Shown piece after piece: positions 41,606-52,690 of a stretch of 64,000 nucleotides of DNA. Source of the DNA: Aedes albopictus. Its lineage: Eukaryota > Arthropoda > Insecta > Diptera > Culicidae. Position 1 is the first letter of the stretch. The number at the start of each line of letters is the position of its first letter. The stretch is from NCBI RefSeq assembly GCF_035046485.1, contig NC_085136.1, positions 155,380,870-155,444,869 of the forward strand. Reading direction: 5' to 3'. The translations under genes were made by a program, and so were the position numbers. A model generated the notes under the pieces. The model did no database searches. It saw only the letters and a list, made by a program, of their open reading frames with translations, and had not been told where the DNA came from.

Positions 41606-42014
41606 ACCCCAGGTATCCCTTTTAGGGTTAATAAACAAACATCATAAAAATGCCGCCATAGTTATAACTAGGATATTCTATGTTTCTAGCAATCCGGTGA
41701 ATATAATTACGGCTCAACAAGTTAGTTTATGAACTTAGAAGGCTAATTTACGATTTTTGAATTTTTGATCTGATAGTTCGGCCGGACTAACCTCTTGTTT
41801 TAAACATTTGCTATCAGCCTCGGGGGAAATTTTATGTATTCATGCAAGCATTCGTCAAATGCGAGATATGATGTGAGTTTACATGGAATTTTCTTAAACA
41901 GTGAAACCCCTGGAGTTAGACAAGAAAGAAGTCTCAGTTTGCAAACAAAGATTGTGCCACCTTGTCATGGCGAACGCTTTTCAAGAAGTAGCGAACAGTG
42001 GTCCGAATTCCGAC
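41606..42014. other. Unassigned DNA
   Basis: No coding or repeat structure recognised between the end of RTE copy C and the TA-flanked MITE. Confidence 0.4.
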
Positions 42015-42016
42015 TA

Positions 42017-42231
42017 GGGTATCGCGTCACCTGGGCGGTGGCTTCTATATTCGTCTATTTTCCACTATAACTCAGTCAATTTTGAACCAATTGACTTGAA
42101 ATGTTGTACACGGGTAGATACTATACCTATCTCACCACATTCCAAAAGTTGTGCCAATTGGTTCAAATTTGACTGAGTTATAGTGGAAAACAGACGAATA
42201 TAGAAGCCACCGCCCAAGTAGCGCGATTCCC
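42017..42231. mobile_element. 215-bp TA-flanked fold-back MITE
   Basis: Ends GGGTATCGCGTCACCTGGGC and GGGAATCGCGCTACTTGGGC read inward, then CTTCTATATTCGTCT on both arms; TA at 42015-42016 and 42232-42233. Arms of about 90 bp leave a short loop. A single diverged arm of the same family lies at about 43560-43635. Confidence 0.8.
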
Positions 42232-42233
42232 TA

Positions 42234-44700
42234 TCAAAATTTTGAAAAAATATGGTGTTCCGGTTAAAAAACGGACGGAATTCTAAAACATCAAATGACG
42301 GTTAAAGGGTTTAAAAATCTGTTTGACGAAAAAACGACTACTATTTCGAATCCTTGATAAAGATCCAATAAGGATCGAAACGTTGGAGAAAGAAATCAAA
42401 CCGTAGTTTTTGATTTTTACGAGAAGACTGATACGCCGAAAAGATCCCAAGAGTATAACTGCAACAGTCGTGATTAAAGCACTTAAAATGTGTATATGCG
42501 AATAACTAAAAAGCTTTACGTAGTAGTATTCGATAATGCTACAAAATCCTTATGTGTATTATGATTAAAATTCCCTTTGCTTAGTAATCAAAGTAAGTAG
42601 TATCAATGTTGAGGACATGCAAAGTTCCAATATGGTCGTAATGTCGTATAAAAGTTGGAAATGAAGAATTCAATTTAATTTCATATATGAATCATGTTCT
42701 CATTACAATATGTTATCGTTTTAGAGTTTTTCCCATGTGCGCAGAATTAGGATCATTAGTGCGCAAAATAAGGAACATTCCAAAAATAGGTGCGCAGAAT
42801 TAGGAACAGAGACACACTTTAGAATTTTCAAGATTTAACATATAAATTGAGTGTATTGTATAAGAATTATATTTTTCCCTCATTTACAAAGCTAATAGCT
42901 ATGTGCAGTCAAAAGTTCAGCCAAATCGGTTCGATTCCCGAGCAGAGGGGAATATCAAATTAATAACTACGAAATCACAAAACCTGTTTTTATATCTTGT
43001 TTTGTTATTATTGAATTATCAAGGCATTACGTTTCCATAACATGTTTTGTTGGACAATCTTATTTTGTTATGACCAAGCAATTGGTATGCAGCCCTTAAA
43101 TAACATTTCAATATTACATTCTGTTGTGGAACAAGTTTGGTTATTATTGTAATATTGAGAGTGCACAAATACTTTATGGTATTGATATCTAAACTAAAAC
43201 AAATTTTGAAACAAAACCTACGTCATTCTACAACGTTATTTACAGCATTTGAGGGAAAGCAACTGCATATTCACTCATCAATTTGTTTTCCTCTTCCATT
43301 TATCATTACATCCAAACTGAGACAAAGTGCATGCCCCATATCACTAGCTAGTATTCCGTGGGAAAAAGTTTGCATAATGCACCAGAAAAACTGTTTAACG
43401 ATTTTTTGAAAAGTGCGCAAAGTTAGGCCCTAGGTGCGCAAAGTATGGTACGCTTACGGTATCACATTTGATAAGAGGTGTGATATATTACGTGACATGG
43501 AGGTGCTGTAATGTGTACAAAACAAAGTCCCTGCTGGGCGGCGCGAGGTTTTGCTAAATTTCTGAAATTGACTGAGTTGTAGCTGAACAGTACCCAAAAT
43601 ACCAGCCACTGCCCAAGTGGCGCAGTACCCTGCATACATCTAAACAAGAACATAGCAGACGATATTGAAAGTTTTTAAGGTTTTCAAAGGGACGTTCCAG
43701 ATTCCGCCTTTGACATGTGAATGTCAATGATAAAAATGTCAAACTTATGGAGTAAACTTGTTTGAACGAAGCTAATACAGACAGCTGAATCCAAAATTGT
43801 AGATGGTTTTGAATGGGATTTTTCAGAAATATTTTGTATTTCACATGTTTTCCCTGTCGTTCCAGAGGATGAAGTCGGATCTACCTATATGAAAGATAGG
43901 TACATGAATAGTTGAAAATACACCTATTAGGGAAGAGAGAAACTGAAGTTCGCATTCTCACATGTTGGTTTAAATATATAGAATTCTCAGCCATCACGTA
44001 GTCATATATGATGTAGAATAGGATGCTAAAGTGGAGGCCATACCCGACTAGATGAACATAACAAGAATATATCATAATTATATCTTAATGTGATATAACT
44101 AACAAATTATGTTATAATTTTGTTATGACATGGACTGTTTCAAACTTTTTCAAACTAAATTATAACAAAATATATTATAATCTTTTGTAGCTAGTTTTTT
44201 TTACAAATAAATCAGAACAAACTCTGTTATAACTTTGTTATTTTTGCAACTGAACAAAATAATCAGTTGCAAAAATAACATAATTATATCAGAATATGAA
44301 ATAATTTTAATTTTTAGCTATATTACAAAAAAATAGAAATTTGATTAAGTTTTCGTTTTTTTCATTGCTTGTAGAGCAAAAGGTCGATGGATAGCAGGTA
44401 AAAGATCAGAAAATGCTAATAAGGAAACAGCTTTATTCTATGTAATTTAAAAATAAAAAAAAATCAATTGCTGTTGAGGGGCTGCAGTTTTGCTTGTTTT
44501 TCATTGCGTAGAATGCCGGAAGCGTATCCGGCTACCCTCAAAACTGAAAAGTAGTCATATTTTTTCAACTTTGAACCGATTTAAGTGAACTTCGACTCGT
44601 TTGAATAAGAAATCTTTTTTTTTTATTGATTGGTTATGTGAATAGAACGATTGGGTTACGCGGTATTCCCAAAAGTCCAAATTTTCTGGAACATATCCTT
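42234..44700. other. AT-rich DNA with partial repeat pieces
   Basis: No gene. TGCGCAGAATTAGG-like words recur at 42735, 42780, 43410 and 43430. A CCCGAGCAGAGG end at about 42946 starts AT-rich sequence like the elements at 20219 and 51050, without a visible far end. One arm of the 42017 MITE family is at about 43560-43635. 44050-44340 is rich in TTATAAC/GTTATAA. Confidence 0.4.
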
Positions 44701-44714
44701 ATGCTATTGAGGGG

Positions 44715-44979
44715 CCCAGATGCAAAGAGGTGTAAGTGACCGTTTTGTCGAGTTTGAGCTGAACATATCAAAAACTCTTCAGATTTCAAGCTCACAGGAA
44801 CTTTTTAAAGATTATTTTTATGATGATTAGAAAAATTACAGTAAATCAGAGAAAATTGGGTTGATATTGAAACTCCATACATTTTGAATGGGATGAAAAA
44901 CTGGTGAAAAACTTCAAAGCTCATTTACTCGAAAGTGGGTTTTTGTAACTTACACCCCTTTGATTCTAAGCTCCTCTAT
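44715..44979. mobile_element. Probable MITE with GAGGGGCCCAGATGCAAAG-type ends
   Basis: The left end GAGGGGCCCAGATGCAAAGA and right end (inward) GAGGAGCTTAGAATCAAAGG share the continuation GGTGTAAGT. Length about 265 bp. TAT-like flanks suggest a short duplication, but the exact boundary is uncertain. Confidence 0.5.
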
Positions 44980-46622
44980 TCTAATATCGGCGTTGTTGGA
45001 GTTAGCGTATTGAAAAGATATGGTCTCTCGTGAAACATGCTTCGTAATTACACTGTTGAAAACGCTTTGACATCCACGTGCAGCACAACAGAACATGTGC
45101 TCGATGAACAAATTGAGATTTGAATTATGAAAATGCTACGGTCAACCTTGGCTTGGTCAGCCAAAGCAAAATCAAGAAATAGACATTTATGCTTCGTAAT
45201 GATTACTTTGAAGTCAATACTTTGGGCCTAGGCTGGGCAGATATGCTATTGGTGATTTGATGGTGCATGAAGAAGAAGAAGAAAGATGGTGTTTTGAAAA
45301 ATCCTATCCCTACCACACAGGAGAAGATTTTAAAATGCCTCTATAAAATCTAAAACAAAATCTAATTAAAAACGGTTTGATGTACGGTGTAAGACTTTGG
45401 ACGGACTACATATTGAACGTATAAATTTAAATTTAACATTGTTTTCTTGGTAAGGTACTTAATTTATACCAATCACCAATTGGGGTTTTAAATTAAGAAT
45501 AATATATTGATTTTTTGATTTTGTTCGAAAGAGCACCTTTTTTAAGCCAGTATGGTTTTTTTTCAGATTTTTAAAACTTTATTTTGATACCTAAATTCAA
45601 TTACAAAAAGATTTTTTGAAATGCGACGAGGGGTGATTCGACAAATCGCTCCCATACAAACTTTAAATCGATTTTCAAATAGGTTCCCGGGCACCAAAGT
45701 TTATGAAAATTTGGATTTCGGCTCAGTTTGGCATGTAGATTGTGAATATGGAATTATCGCAACACCACTAAAGAAGCCAATTGCAGCTGGTCTATGGAAA
45801 ATTCCACGTGTATGGCAATTTGGGTTTTTTTCTTAACTCACGATGACCAGATCGGTTCAGTCGGATTTGTTTTTGATGGAAAAAATAAATCTGGATCAAA
45901 TGAGATCAATATTGTCAAAATCGGAGAAAATTTATCGCAGATATAACCATTACATAGTTTACCTTCTTTATTTTATTGTCTGCTGTTTCATATTATGAAG
46001 TAAAAAATTAAGGCATTGTAACTTCTAGAAATTTCATCAGACTCTTCCGTATTTTTTATTTTATTCATTGCTACAATTTGAGTTTTGGGTAAATATAGCA
46101 TCATAGCTATTGATATGTTTATCTTTGTATTAATTTCCTTCTTTCAATATCCCAGTCCCGTTACGGTGCCAAATTCCTATCACTTTTCTACGATTCCCAA
46201 TTTATATAGGTTAAGTAAAATTTTAGCTTCAAAAAGTGATACATCTGCAAATGAGTTTTTTTTATCTCAAAATTGAGTAAACTTAGTTGAATTTATATGT
46301 CATTTTAACAGTACTGCTATTCTAACCTCTAATTATAACGTCAAAAAGTACCGAACAGACTATGTATTACGAAGTAATGAATGTTAGTGAGAGTGGAGAT
46401 AGCAAATATGGTACCTACTAAATAATTCTAATCAATAAAAATGTCAACTATACAGACAATTCTGCTCAATTGATGATTGCATTTGTCTATTATAACTTTT
46501 TTCTTTCGATCTATTATTATTCGATCATATATTGTTTGACATTATGTCATAAATATCTTTGTTCATTACTAAACATAATCTAAAACAGAATAAAACTAAA
46601 CAGCATCTGCAGAAGTAATCAT
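44980..46622. other. Unassigned AT-rich DNA
   Basis: No coding region recognised. Apart from the dispersed repeat at 45648-45800 nothing structured was seen. It is the left flank of intact RTE copy A. Confidence 0.4.
45648..45800. repeat. Dispersed repeat shared with 3600-3775
   Basis: CCCATACAAACTTTAAAT, GGTTCCCGGGCACC and TTTGGATTTCGGCT recur in the order seen at 3600-3775. Diverged copy, unknown class. Confidence 0.55.
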
Positions 46623-46636
46623 ATCGGCATATGATA

Positions 46637-49600
46637 CATACATACATTTATTTGTTCAACATCATTAAGACAAGACATAATCAACAATAGTACGCCACAA
46701 TACTCGGTTTGTGGCTGCCGCTCTCCATCCTCGGTCGCGCCCAATGCTCGCCAAGTCACGCTCCACCTGGTCCGCCCATCGTGCTCTCTGCGCTCCACGC
46801 CTTCTTGTGCCAACCGGATCCGTTGCAAACACCAGCTTTGCAGGGTTGTTGTCCGGCATTCTTGCAACATGCCCTGCCCAACGTATCCTTCCGGCTTTGG
46901 CCACCTTCTGGATGCTGGGTTCGCCGTAAAGTGCAGCGAGCTCGTGGTTCATTCTTCTCCGCCACACACCGTTCTCCTGCACACCGCCGAAGATCGTTCT
47001 TAGCACGCGTCGCTCGAAAACTCCGAGTGCTTGCAGGTCCTCCTCGAGCATGGTCCATGTCTCGTGCCCGTAGAGGATCACCGGTCTTATCAGCGTTTTG
47101 TACATGGTGCATTTGGTGCGTGGGTGAATCTTTTTCGACCGCAGTTTCTTCTGGAGCCCGTAGTAGGCCCGACTTCCGCTGATGATGCGCCTCCGAATTT
47201 CTCGACTCACGTTGTTGTCAGCCGTCAGTAAGGATCCGAGGTAGACGAATTCCTCCACCACCTCGAAAGTATCCCCGTCTATCGTAACATTACTACCCAG
47301 ACGGATCCGGTCGTTTTCGGTTCCGCCTACCAGCATGTACTTTGTTTTTGAGGCATTCACCACCAGTCCGACCTTTGCTGCTTCGCGTTTCAGGCGGGTG
47401 TACAGTTCTGCCACCGTTCCAAATGTTCTAGCGATAATGTCCATGTCGTCCGCAAAGCACACAAATTGACCGGATTTTGTGAAAATCGTTCCCCGGCTGT
47501 TGAGCCCGGCTCGTCGCATCACACCTTCCAGCGCGATGTTGAAGAGTAGACATGAGAGTCCGTCACCTTGTCGCAGTCCCCGACGAGATACGAATGGACT
47601 GGATAGTTCACCCGAAACCCTTACGCAGTTTTGCACACCGTCCATCGTTGCTTTAATCAGTCTAGTCAGCTTCCCAGGAAAGCCGTTTTCGTCCATGATT
47701 CTCCATAGCTCTGCGCGGTCGATACTATCGTATGCCGCTTTGAAGTCGATGAACAGGTGGTGCGTTGGGACCTGGTATTCACGGCATTTCTGGAGGATTT
47801 GCCGTACGGTAAAGATCTGGTCCGTTGTCGACCGGCCGTCGATGAAGCCGGCTTGATAACTTCCCACGAACTCATTTGTTTTAGGTGACAGACGACGGAA
47901 GATGATCTGGGATAGCACTTTGTAGGCAGCATTCAAAATAGTGATCGCCCTGAAGTTCTCACATTCCAAATGGTCGCCTTTCTTGTGAATGGGGCAGATT
48001 ACCCCTTCCTTACACTCCTCCAGTAGCTGTTCGGTTTCCCAGATCCTGACTATCAGCCGATGCAGACAGGTGGCCAACTTTTCTGGGCCCATCTTGATGA
48101 GTTCAGCTGCGATACCATCCTTACCAGCTGCTTTGTTGGTTTTGAGCTGGTGAATGGCATCCTTAACTTCCCTCAGCGTGGGAGTTGGTTCATTTCCGTC
48201 CTCCGCTGCACTGGCGTCGTCGTTTCTTTCGTTGCCGTGGGCTCCCGTGCCCACGTTCTCCACGCCGTTCAGGTGCTGATCGAAGTGCTGCTTCCACCTT
48301 TCGATCACCTCACGTCCGTCCGTCAAGAGGCCTCCGTCTTTATCCCTGCATATTTCGGCTCGCGGCACGAAGCCGTTGCGGGATGCGTTGAGCTTCTGAT
48401 AGAACTTCCGTGTTTCTTGGGAACGGCACAGCAGTTCCATTTCTTCACACTCCGCTTCTTCCAGGCGGCGCTTTTTCTCCCGAAAGAGGCGGGTCTGCTG
48501 TTTCCGCTTCTGTTTGTAACGTTCCACGTTCTGTCGAGTCCCTTGCTGCAGCATTACCGCCCTCGCTGCGTTCTTCTCCTCCAAAACCGTTCTGCACTCT
48601 TCGTCGAACCATTCGTTACGTCGATTCCGTTCCACGTACCCGATGGTGCTCTCGGCTGCGTCGTTGATGGCTGCTTTCACTGTACTCCAGCAGTCCTCTA
48701 GAGGGGCCTCATCGAGCTCGCCCTCGTCTGGCAACGCGGCTTCGAGATTCTGCGCGTATGCTGAGGCGACATCCGGTTGCTTCAGTCGCTCTAGGTTGTA
48801 CCGTGGCGGTCGCCGGTACCGTACATTGTTGATGACGGAGAGTTTTGGGCGCAGTTTGACCATCACCAGATAGTGGTCGGAGTCGATATTGGCGCCACGA
48901 TAGGTCCTGACGTCGATAATGTCGGAGAAGTGCCGTCCGTCAATCAGAACGTGGTCGATTTGAGATTCCGTCTGCTGTGGTGATCTCCAGGTGTAACGAT
49001 AAGGGAGGCTGTGTTGGAAAAAGGTGCCACGTATGGCCATATTTTTGGAGGCGGCGAAATCAATGAGTCGTAGGCCGTTTTCGTTCGTCTGCTGGTGGGC
49101 GCTGAACTTACCAATCGTCGGTCTGAATTCCTCCTCCTGGCCTACCTGAGCGTTCAAATCTCCTATGATGATCTTGACGTCGTGGCTTGGGCAGCGATCG
49201 TACTCGCGTTCGAGCTGCGCGTAAAATGCGTCCTTGTCATCATCAGTACTTCCGGAGTGTGGGCTGTGCACGTTTATTATGCTGAAGTTGAAGAATCGGC
49301 CCTTGATCCTCAACCTGCACATTCTTTCGTCGATCGGCCACCAACCGATCACGCGCCTCTGCATATCACCCATCACGATGAAAGCTGTTCCCAGCTCGCG
49401 TGTGTTGCCGCAGCTCTGGTAGATGGTATGATTACCTCTAAACGTTCGCACCATGGATCCTGTCCAACACACCTCCTGCAGCGCTACGATGCCGAACCCG
49501 CGGTCCTTCAGTAGATCGGCGAGTATGCGGGTGCTCCCAATGAAGTTGAGAGATCGGCAGTTCCACGTACCGAGTTTCCAATCGCAAGTCCTTTTTGTTC

Positions 49601-50030
49601 GCTGGGGTCGTTGCCGTTGGTCTCGGTTCGTATTATTCTGTTGCTGATTTTCCGTTACAATGGTTTTTTACGGCTGGCTCGTAGGGCCTGACACCAACCC
49701 CCTACTTTCCGGAGGACCATAGTGCACAGTTGAGCTTAGAGTCCTTCCCTGGCACTCGGACGTAGATCAGCCGCCCCTAACATGGGGATCAGACGCTGTT
49801 GTGAGCCGCTCCTCCTGGAGAACAGACGCTCAGGTTTGCCGAAGCAAACCCCCCCTTCCCTGTCAGCCTACGACCAAAGTTCCTACCGGGGTTGGTTACC
49901 CGATCTTCCCTAAGGTTGCTCATAGTTTCCGGCCGGTACCACGTGGAGGTAGGGATAGGAGTTGCTGGGCAGAGGCTAGTGGATCACAATGGGATCTGAA
50001 TTGCGCAGCATACCCAGCCTTTACCGTGCC
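46637..50030 (-). mobile_element. Full-length RTE-clade LINE (copy A)
   Basis: Bounded by a perfect 14-bp direct repeat ATCGGCATATGATA at 46623-46636 and 50031-50044. The 5' end is at 50030, followed on the minus strand by about 363 nt without a recognisable ORF1, then one long reading frame. The 3' end carries a short tandem tail reading ATGTATGTATGTAT, as RTE elements often have. No stop interrupts the ORF. It is the least damaged LINE of the window and could be, or recently was, mobile. Confidence 0.9.
46665..49472 (-). CDS. RTE ORF2: AP-type endonuclease and reverse transcriptase
   Basis: 935 residues are open from the GTG at 49472, but the same frame stays open 65 codons further to 49667. 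That extension carries KLGTWNCRSLNFIG and VALQEVCWTG, the true start of the endonuclease domain, so the protein is near 1000 residues; no in-frame ATG precedes the domain. Endonuclease landmarks: IIIGDLNAQVG near residue 105, IDHVLIDGR and SDHYLV near 200. RT landmarks: AGFIDGRSTTDQIF, LFIDFKAAYDS, GLRQGDGLSCLLFN and active-site FADDMDI near 672. The C-terminal RTE region includes RRRMNHELAALYG and RIRWAGHVARM. The enzyme nicks target DNA and copies the element RNA. Confidence 0.93.
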   Translation of the reverse strand: MCWTGSMVRTFRGNHTIYQSCGNTRELGTAFIVMGDMQRRVIGWWPIDERMCRLRIKGRFFNFSIINVHSPHSGSTDDDKDAFYAQLEREYDRCPSHDVKIIIGDLNAQVGQEEEFRPTIGKFSAHQQTNENGLRLIDFAASKNMAIRGTFFQHSLPYRYTWRSPQQTESQIDHVLIDGRHFSDIIDVRTYRGANIDSDHYLVMVKLRPKLSVINNVRYRRPPRYNLERLKQPDVASAYAQNLEAALPDEGELDEAPLEDCWSTVKAAINDAAESTIGYVERNRRNEWFDEECRTVLEEKNAARAVMLQQGTRQNVERYKQKRKQQTRLFREKKRRLEEAECEEMELLCRSQETRKFYQKLNASRNGFVPRAEICRDKDGGLLTDGREVIERWKQHFDQHLNGVENVGTGAHGNERNDDASAAEDGNEPTPTLREVKDAIHQLKTNKAAGKDGIAAELIKMGPEKLATCLHRLIVRIWETEQLLEECKEGVICPIHKKGDHLECENFRAITILNAAYKVLSQIIFRRLSPKTNEFVGSYQAGFIDGRSTTDQIFTVRQILQKCREYQVPTHHLFIDFKAAYDSIDRAELWRIMDENGFPGKLTRLIKATMDGVQNCVRVSGELSSPFVSRRGLRQGDGLSCLLFNIALEGVMRRAGLNSRGTIFTKSGQFVCFADDMDIIARTFGTVAELYTRLKREAAKVGLVVNASKTKYMLVGGTENDRIRLGSNVTIDGDTFEVVEEFVYLGSLLTADNNVSREIRRRIISGSRAYYGLQKKLRSKKIHPRTKCTMYKTLIRPVILYGHETWTMLEEDLQALGVFERRVLRTIFGGVQENGVWRRRMNHELAALYGEPSIQKVAKAGRIRWAGHVARMPDNNPAKLVFATDPVGTRRRGAQRARWADQVERDLASIGRDRGWRAAATNRVLWRTIVDYVLS

Positions 50031-50075
50031 ATCGGCATATGATATAATTACCTTTTACCTTCGTTCACGTAGGTA

Positions 50076-50536
50076 CACTGTGGTGCATAATTGATCGGAC
50101 AAACGCCGATTTTCATACAAAATGGCCAAGTTCAAGATGCTGTAACTATGGTTTGCTTTGGTGGATTGAGCTCAATTTTTGACACAGAACTACAAATATG
50201 CTGAATTTTGTGTATACAAAGTATAAAATGTTTTCGTTCACAGGTTTGGGCGTGGCAAGGCGTTGAAAATATTGCAAAAGTGATCGGACAGCGGTACCCC
50301 TTTGATTTACACGCGTGCCGCTGTCCGATCACTTTTGCAATATTTTCAACGCATTGCCACGCCCAGACCTGTGAACGAAAACATTTTATACTTTGTATAC
50401 ACAAAATTCAGCATATTTGTAGTTCCGTGTCAAAAATTGATCTCAATCCATCAAAGCAAACCATAGTTACAGCATCTCAAACTTGGCCATTTTGTATGAA
50501 AATCGGCGTTTGTCCGATCAATTATGCACCACAGTG
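50076..50536. mobile_element. 461-bp TA-flanked fold-back MITE
   Basis: Both ends read inward CACTGTGGTGCATAATTGAT and continue CGGACAAACGCCG; arms of about 215 bp are nearly identical around a short loop at about 50295-50318. TA lies at 50074-50075 and 50537-50538. No coding. It starts only 31 bp beyond the RTE copy A duplication. Confidence 0.85.
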
Positions 50537-50538
50537 TA

Positions 50539-50924
50539 CGTGTATAATCGCCGTTCTCACAACGCGAACAAAACAAAAAATAATAAATAAATCATCTCCG
50601 TTTGGAAAGAATCTTTGTCGCCGCCAAAATGCACCCCATGACAAAGCTCAATCATAAATAGTCGACTAGCAACTTTTTCGTCGTTCTCTTTGTTCCGAAA
50701 CAGCCGACGACGGGCCATGCGAACGCCACCACTGTTATTAGTGTTACAGTGCACATGTCTGCGCACCGCGACAGCGCTGATGGTAAGAGAGAGAGGTTCA
50801 TTGTTTGATCTTGCATTCAAATCTCTGTCTATTTTTGTCCTGCGACTGGCAAACATGAAATGGGGGAATGGGGAAACTGGCAATACGTAGAGCCAGTAAA
50901 GCTTCTATCGTCCCTCACTGCAAG
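50539..50924. other. Unassigned DNA
   Basis: No feature recognised; opposite-strand short open frames overlap without motifs. Confidence 0.35.
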
Positions 50925-51005
50925 TGCTGTGATAGCCTCATTGGTAAAGGCGACTGAAAATTTACGATAGCAGGATTGGAAGTTCAAATCCCGTCCATGT
51001 TTGTA
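50925..51005 (+). repeat. tRNA-like SINE head
   Basis: An A-box-like TAGCCTCATTGGTAAAGGC at about 50933-50951 and a B-box-like AAGTTCAAATCCCG at about 50980-50993, with tRNA-like spacing. The downstream AT-rich sequence and lack of a clear acceptor stem favour a SINE or tRNA pseudogene over a functional tRNA. Confidence 0.5.
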
Positions 51006-51049
51006 AGTTTTATAATGAATTCGAAATTTTTTTTATGTGACCTATTATT

Positions 51050-51412
51050 TTCTAAAAATAGAATAACACACTTAAAATAATTACCCAAAAATGAGTAAAA
51101 AAAAGTTAGTTTTTACCCTAATTTTGCTTTCGGAATGTTATCAATAACTCTTTAATATTAAAATTTGTTATTGAAATATTTCCCAAATTCACTGTTATTA
51201 AGTTGTTATTGCCACTAACAAAACATGTTATTAAATAGATTTTTCAGGAACACATTTTTGTTATGTGACTTGTTATTTTGCCGCTTATGACAGACAAGTT
51301 TATAACTCAATATGTTATGTTAATAACATGAAAATTACTAATTCCATTATGCAGTTATTTTGCCAAAATAACGCATTTTGTTATGCTGTTGTTATTCTCT
51401 TCTGCTCGGGTT
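51050..51412. mobile_element. AT-rich element with one CCCGAGCAGA-type end
   Basis: The right end, read inward, is CCCGAGCAGAAGAGAATAAC, like the ends of 20219-20707. The inside is rich in TTGTTATT/AATAACA. The matching left end was not found, so the copy is truncated or joined to another AT-rich repeat near 51100. Confidence 0.5.
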
Positions 51413-51429
51413 TGGAATTTGTTACAGCT

Positions 51430-52690
51430 GATTAAAATTGAAAAACTCTTAGATGCGCAGAATATGGGCCCTCCACGGTACCCAACAGGTGGTTTCTTGG
51501 GTTAAGTGGGGATCGACCCACTAGAAACTCATTTTTTCTCTTCCTTACCTTCGCGGTACGCCCGTTAGGGATGACTTCGAGAAGGGGGAGGCGTAAATGG
51601 GTACTCTCTATTGGTAAGTGTTCCACCAGCTATCGCCTTAAGTTAACGTCGCTCCCCTGAATGCTTGGACCCTGGCTAGTACTGTAGACAACCCGTTGAA
51701 CTCAAGCTCCCGGATGGGAAGGGGGCCAACTCAATTTGTTGTTGGTCGGCTCGCCATTTTCTCTGTAGTTCAAGTACAATTCGGGAGACCGTAGAAGTAA
51801 CGGAATCCCACTTATCCGCCCCCGTACACATCCTTTCAACAATGTTGTCCGGAGTGATATCCCCTGCATACATGACCTTTGCTCCACGAAGCGTGGGCAT
51901 TCAAAGAGGACATGCTCCGCGGTCTCATCGCAGTCTGTGCATTCCGGACATGCAGGGGACCCGGCATGTCCGAATTTGTGCAGATACCACCTAAAGCACC
52001 TATGGCCTGACAGAAATTGTGTCAAGTGAAAATTTACGACGCCTGCTCGCCCATTTAGACACGTTCGGTATGAGCCTGCATGTCGATCTACCTTTGGTGG
52101 AGGAATCTCATTCCTTCGCCACTTCAACATAGACGATGTTCTGGCGAGCCGCCTCGCACCTCTTATGTCACGTCGCTCGAAGCACTCTTCATCCTCTTAT
52201 AGTGGTATGGGCACATCAACCTATGGGTACTCTCGAGTCGCTTCACGTTTCGATTAACCACTGGCGCCTTCGACCATGCAGCTGCGCCAACCCGTAGTAT
52301 AAAGACCGCTACTGTCGTGAGCAACTTACGCTTACTCGAGACTATTGTCGAGCTATTTGACATTATCTTTGACTATCGCCCTTTTTGCAGGCATATTCCA
52401 CGTGGCTTCCGAAATTCAGTTTATCATCGATCGTGACGCCCAATTGCTTCAGTGTTCGGTTGTTTGTGGAGCGAGTCAACTCTCTCGACCTCATCTTATC
52501 CTCCACTATGCAAATTTCGTGCGTGGGTGTCAGTTCCACTTCCTCTATCGATCGACTCGCCGTATATCACGAGAGTAATATCATCGGTAAAGTCGACCAG
52601 CTTTACGCCCGGTGGAAGTTTAAGCCTTAACACCCCATCATACGCCGCGTTCCATAGTACCGAGCCACATGATGCAAGCATAAGCGACGA
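51430..52690 (-). pseudogene. R1-like LINE, minus-strand copy: end of RT, C-terminus, 3' UTR
   Basis: 52496-52681 reads GSVLWNAAYDGVLRLKLPP (RT core). 52163-52363 covers the region after RT. 51702-52130 holds the zinc-binding C-terminus, CFRWYLHKFGHAGSPACPEC and AEHVLFECPRF, typical of the R1 clade. About 51430-51660 is 3' non-coding. The 5' half is missing: the copy stops inside RT at about 52690, where a plus-strand copy begins. Confidence 0.8.
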
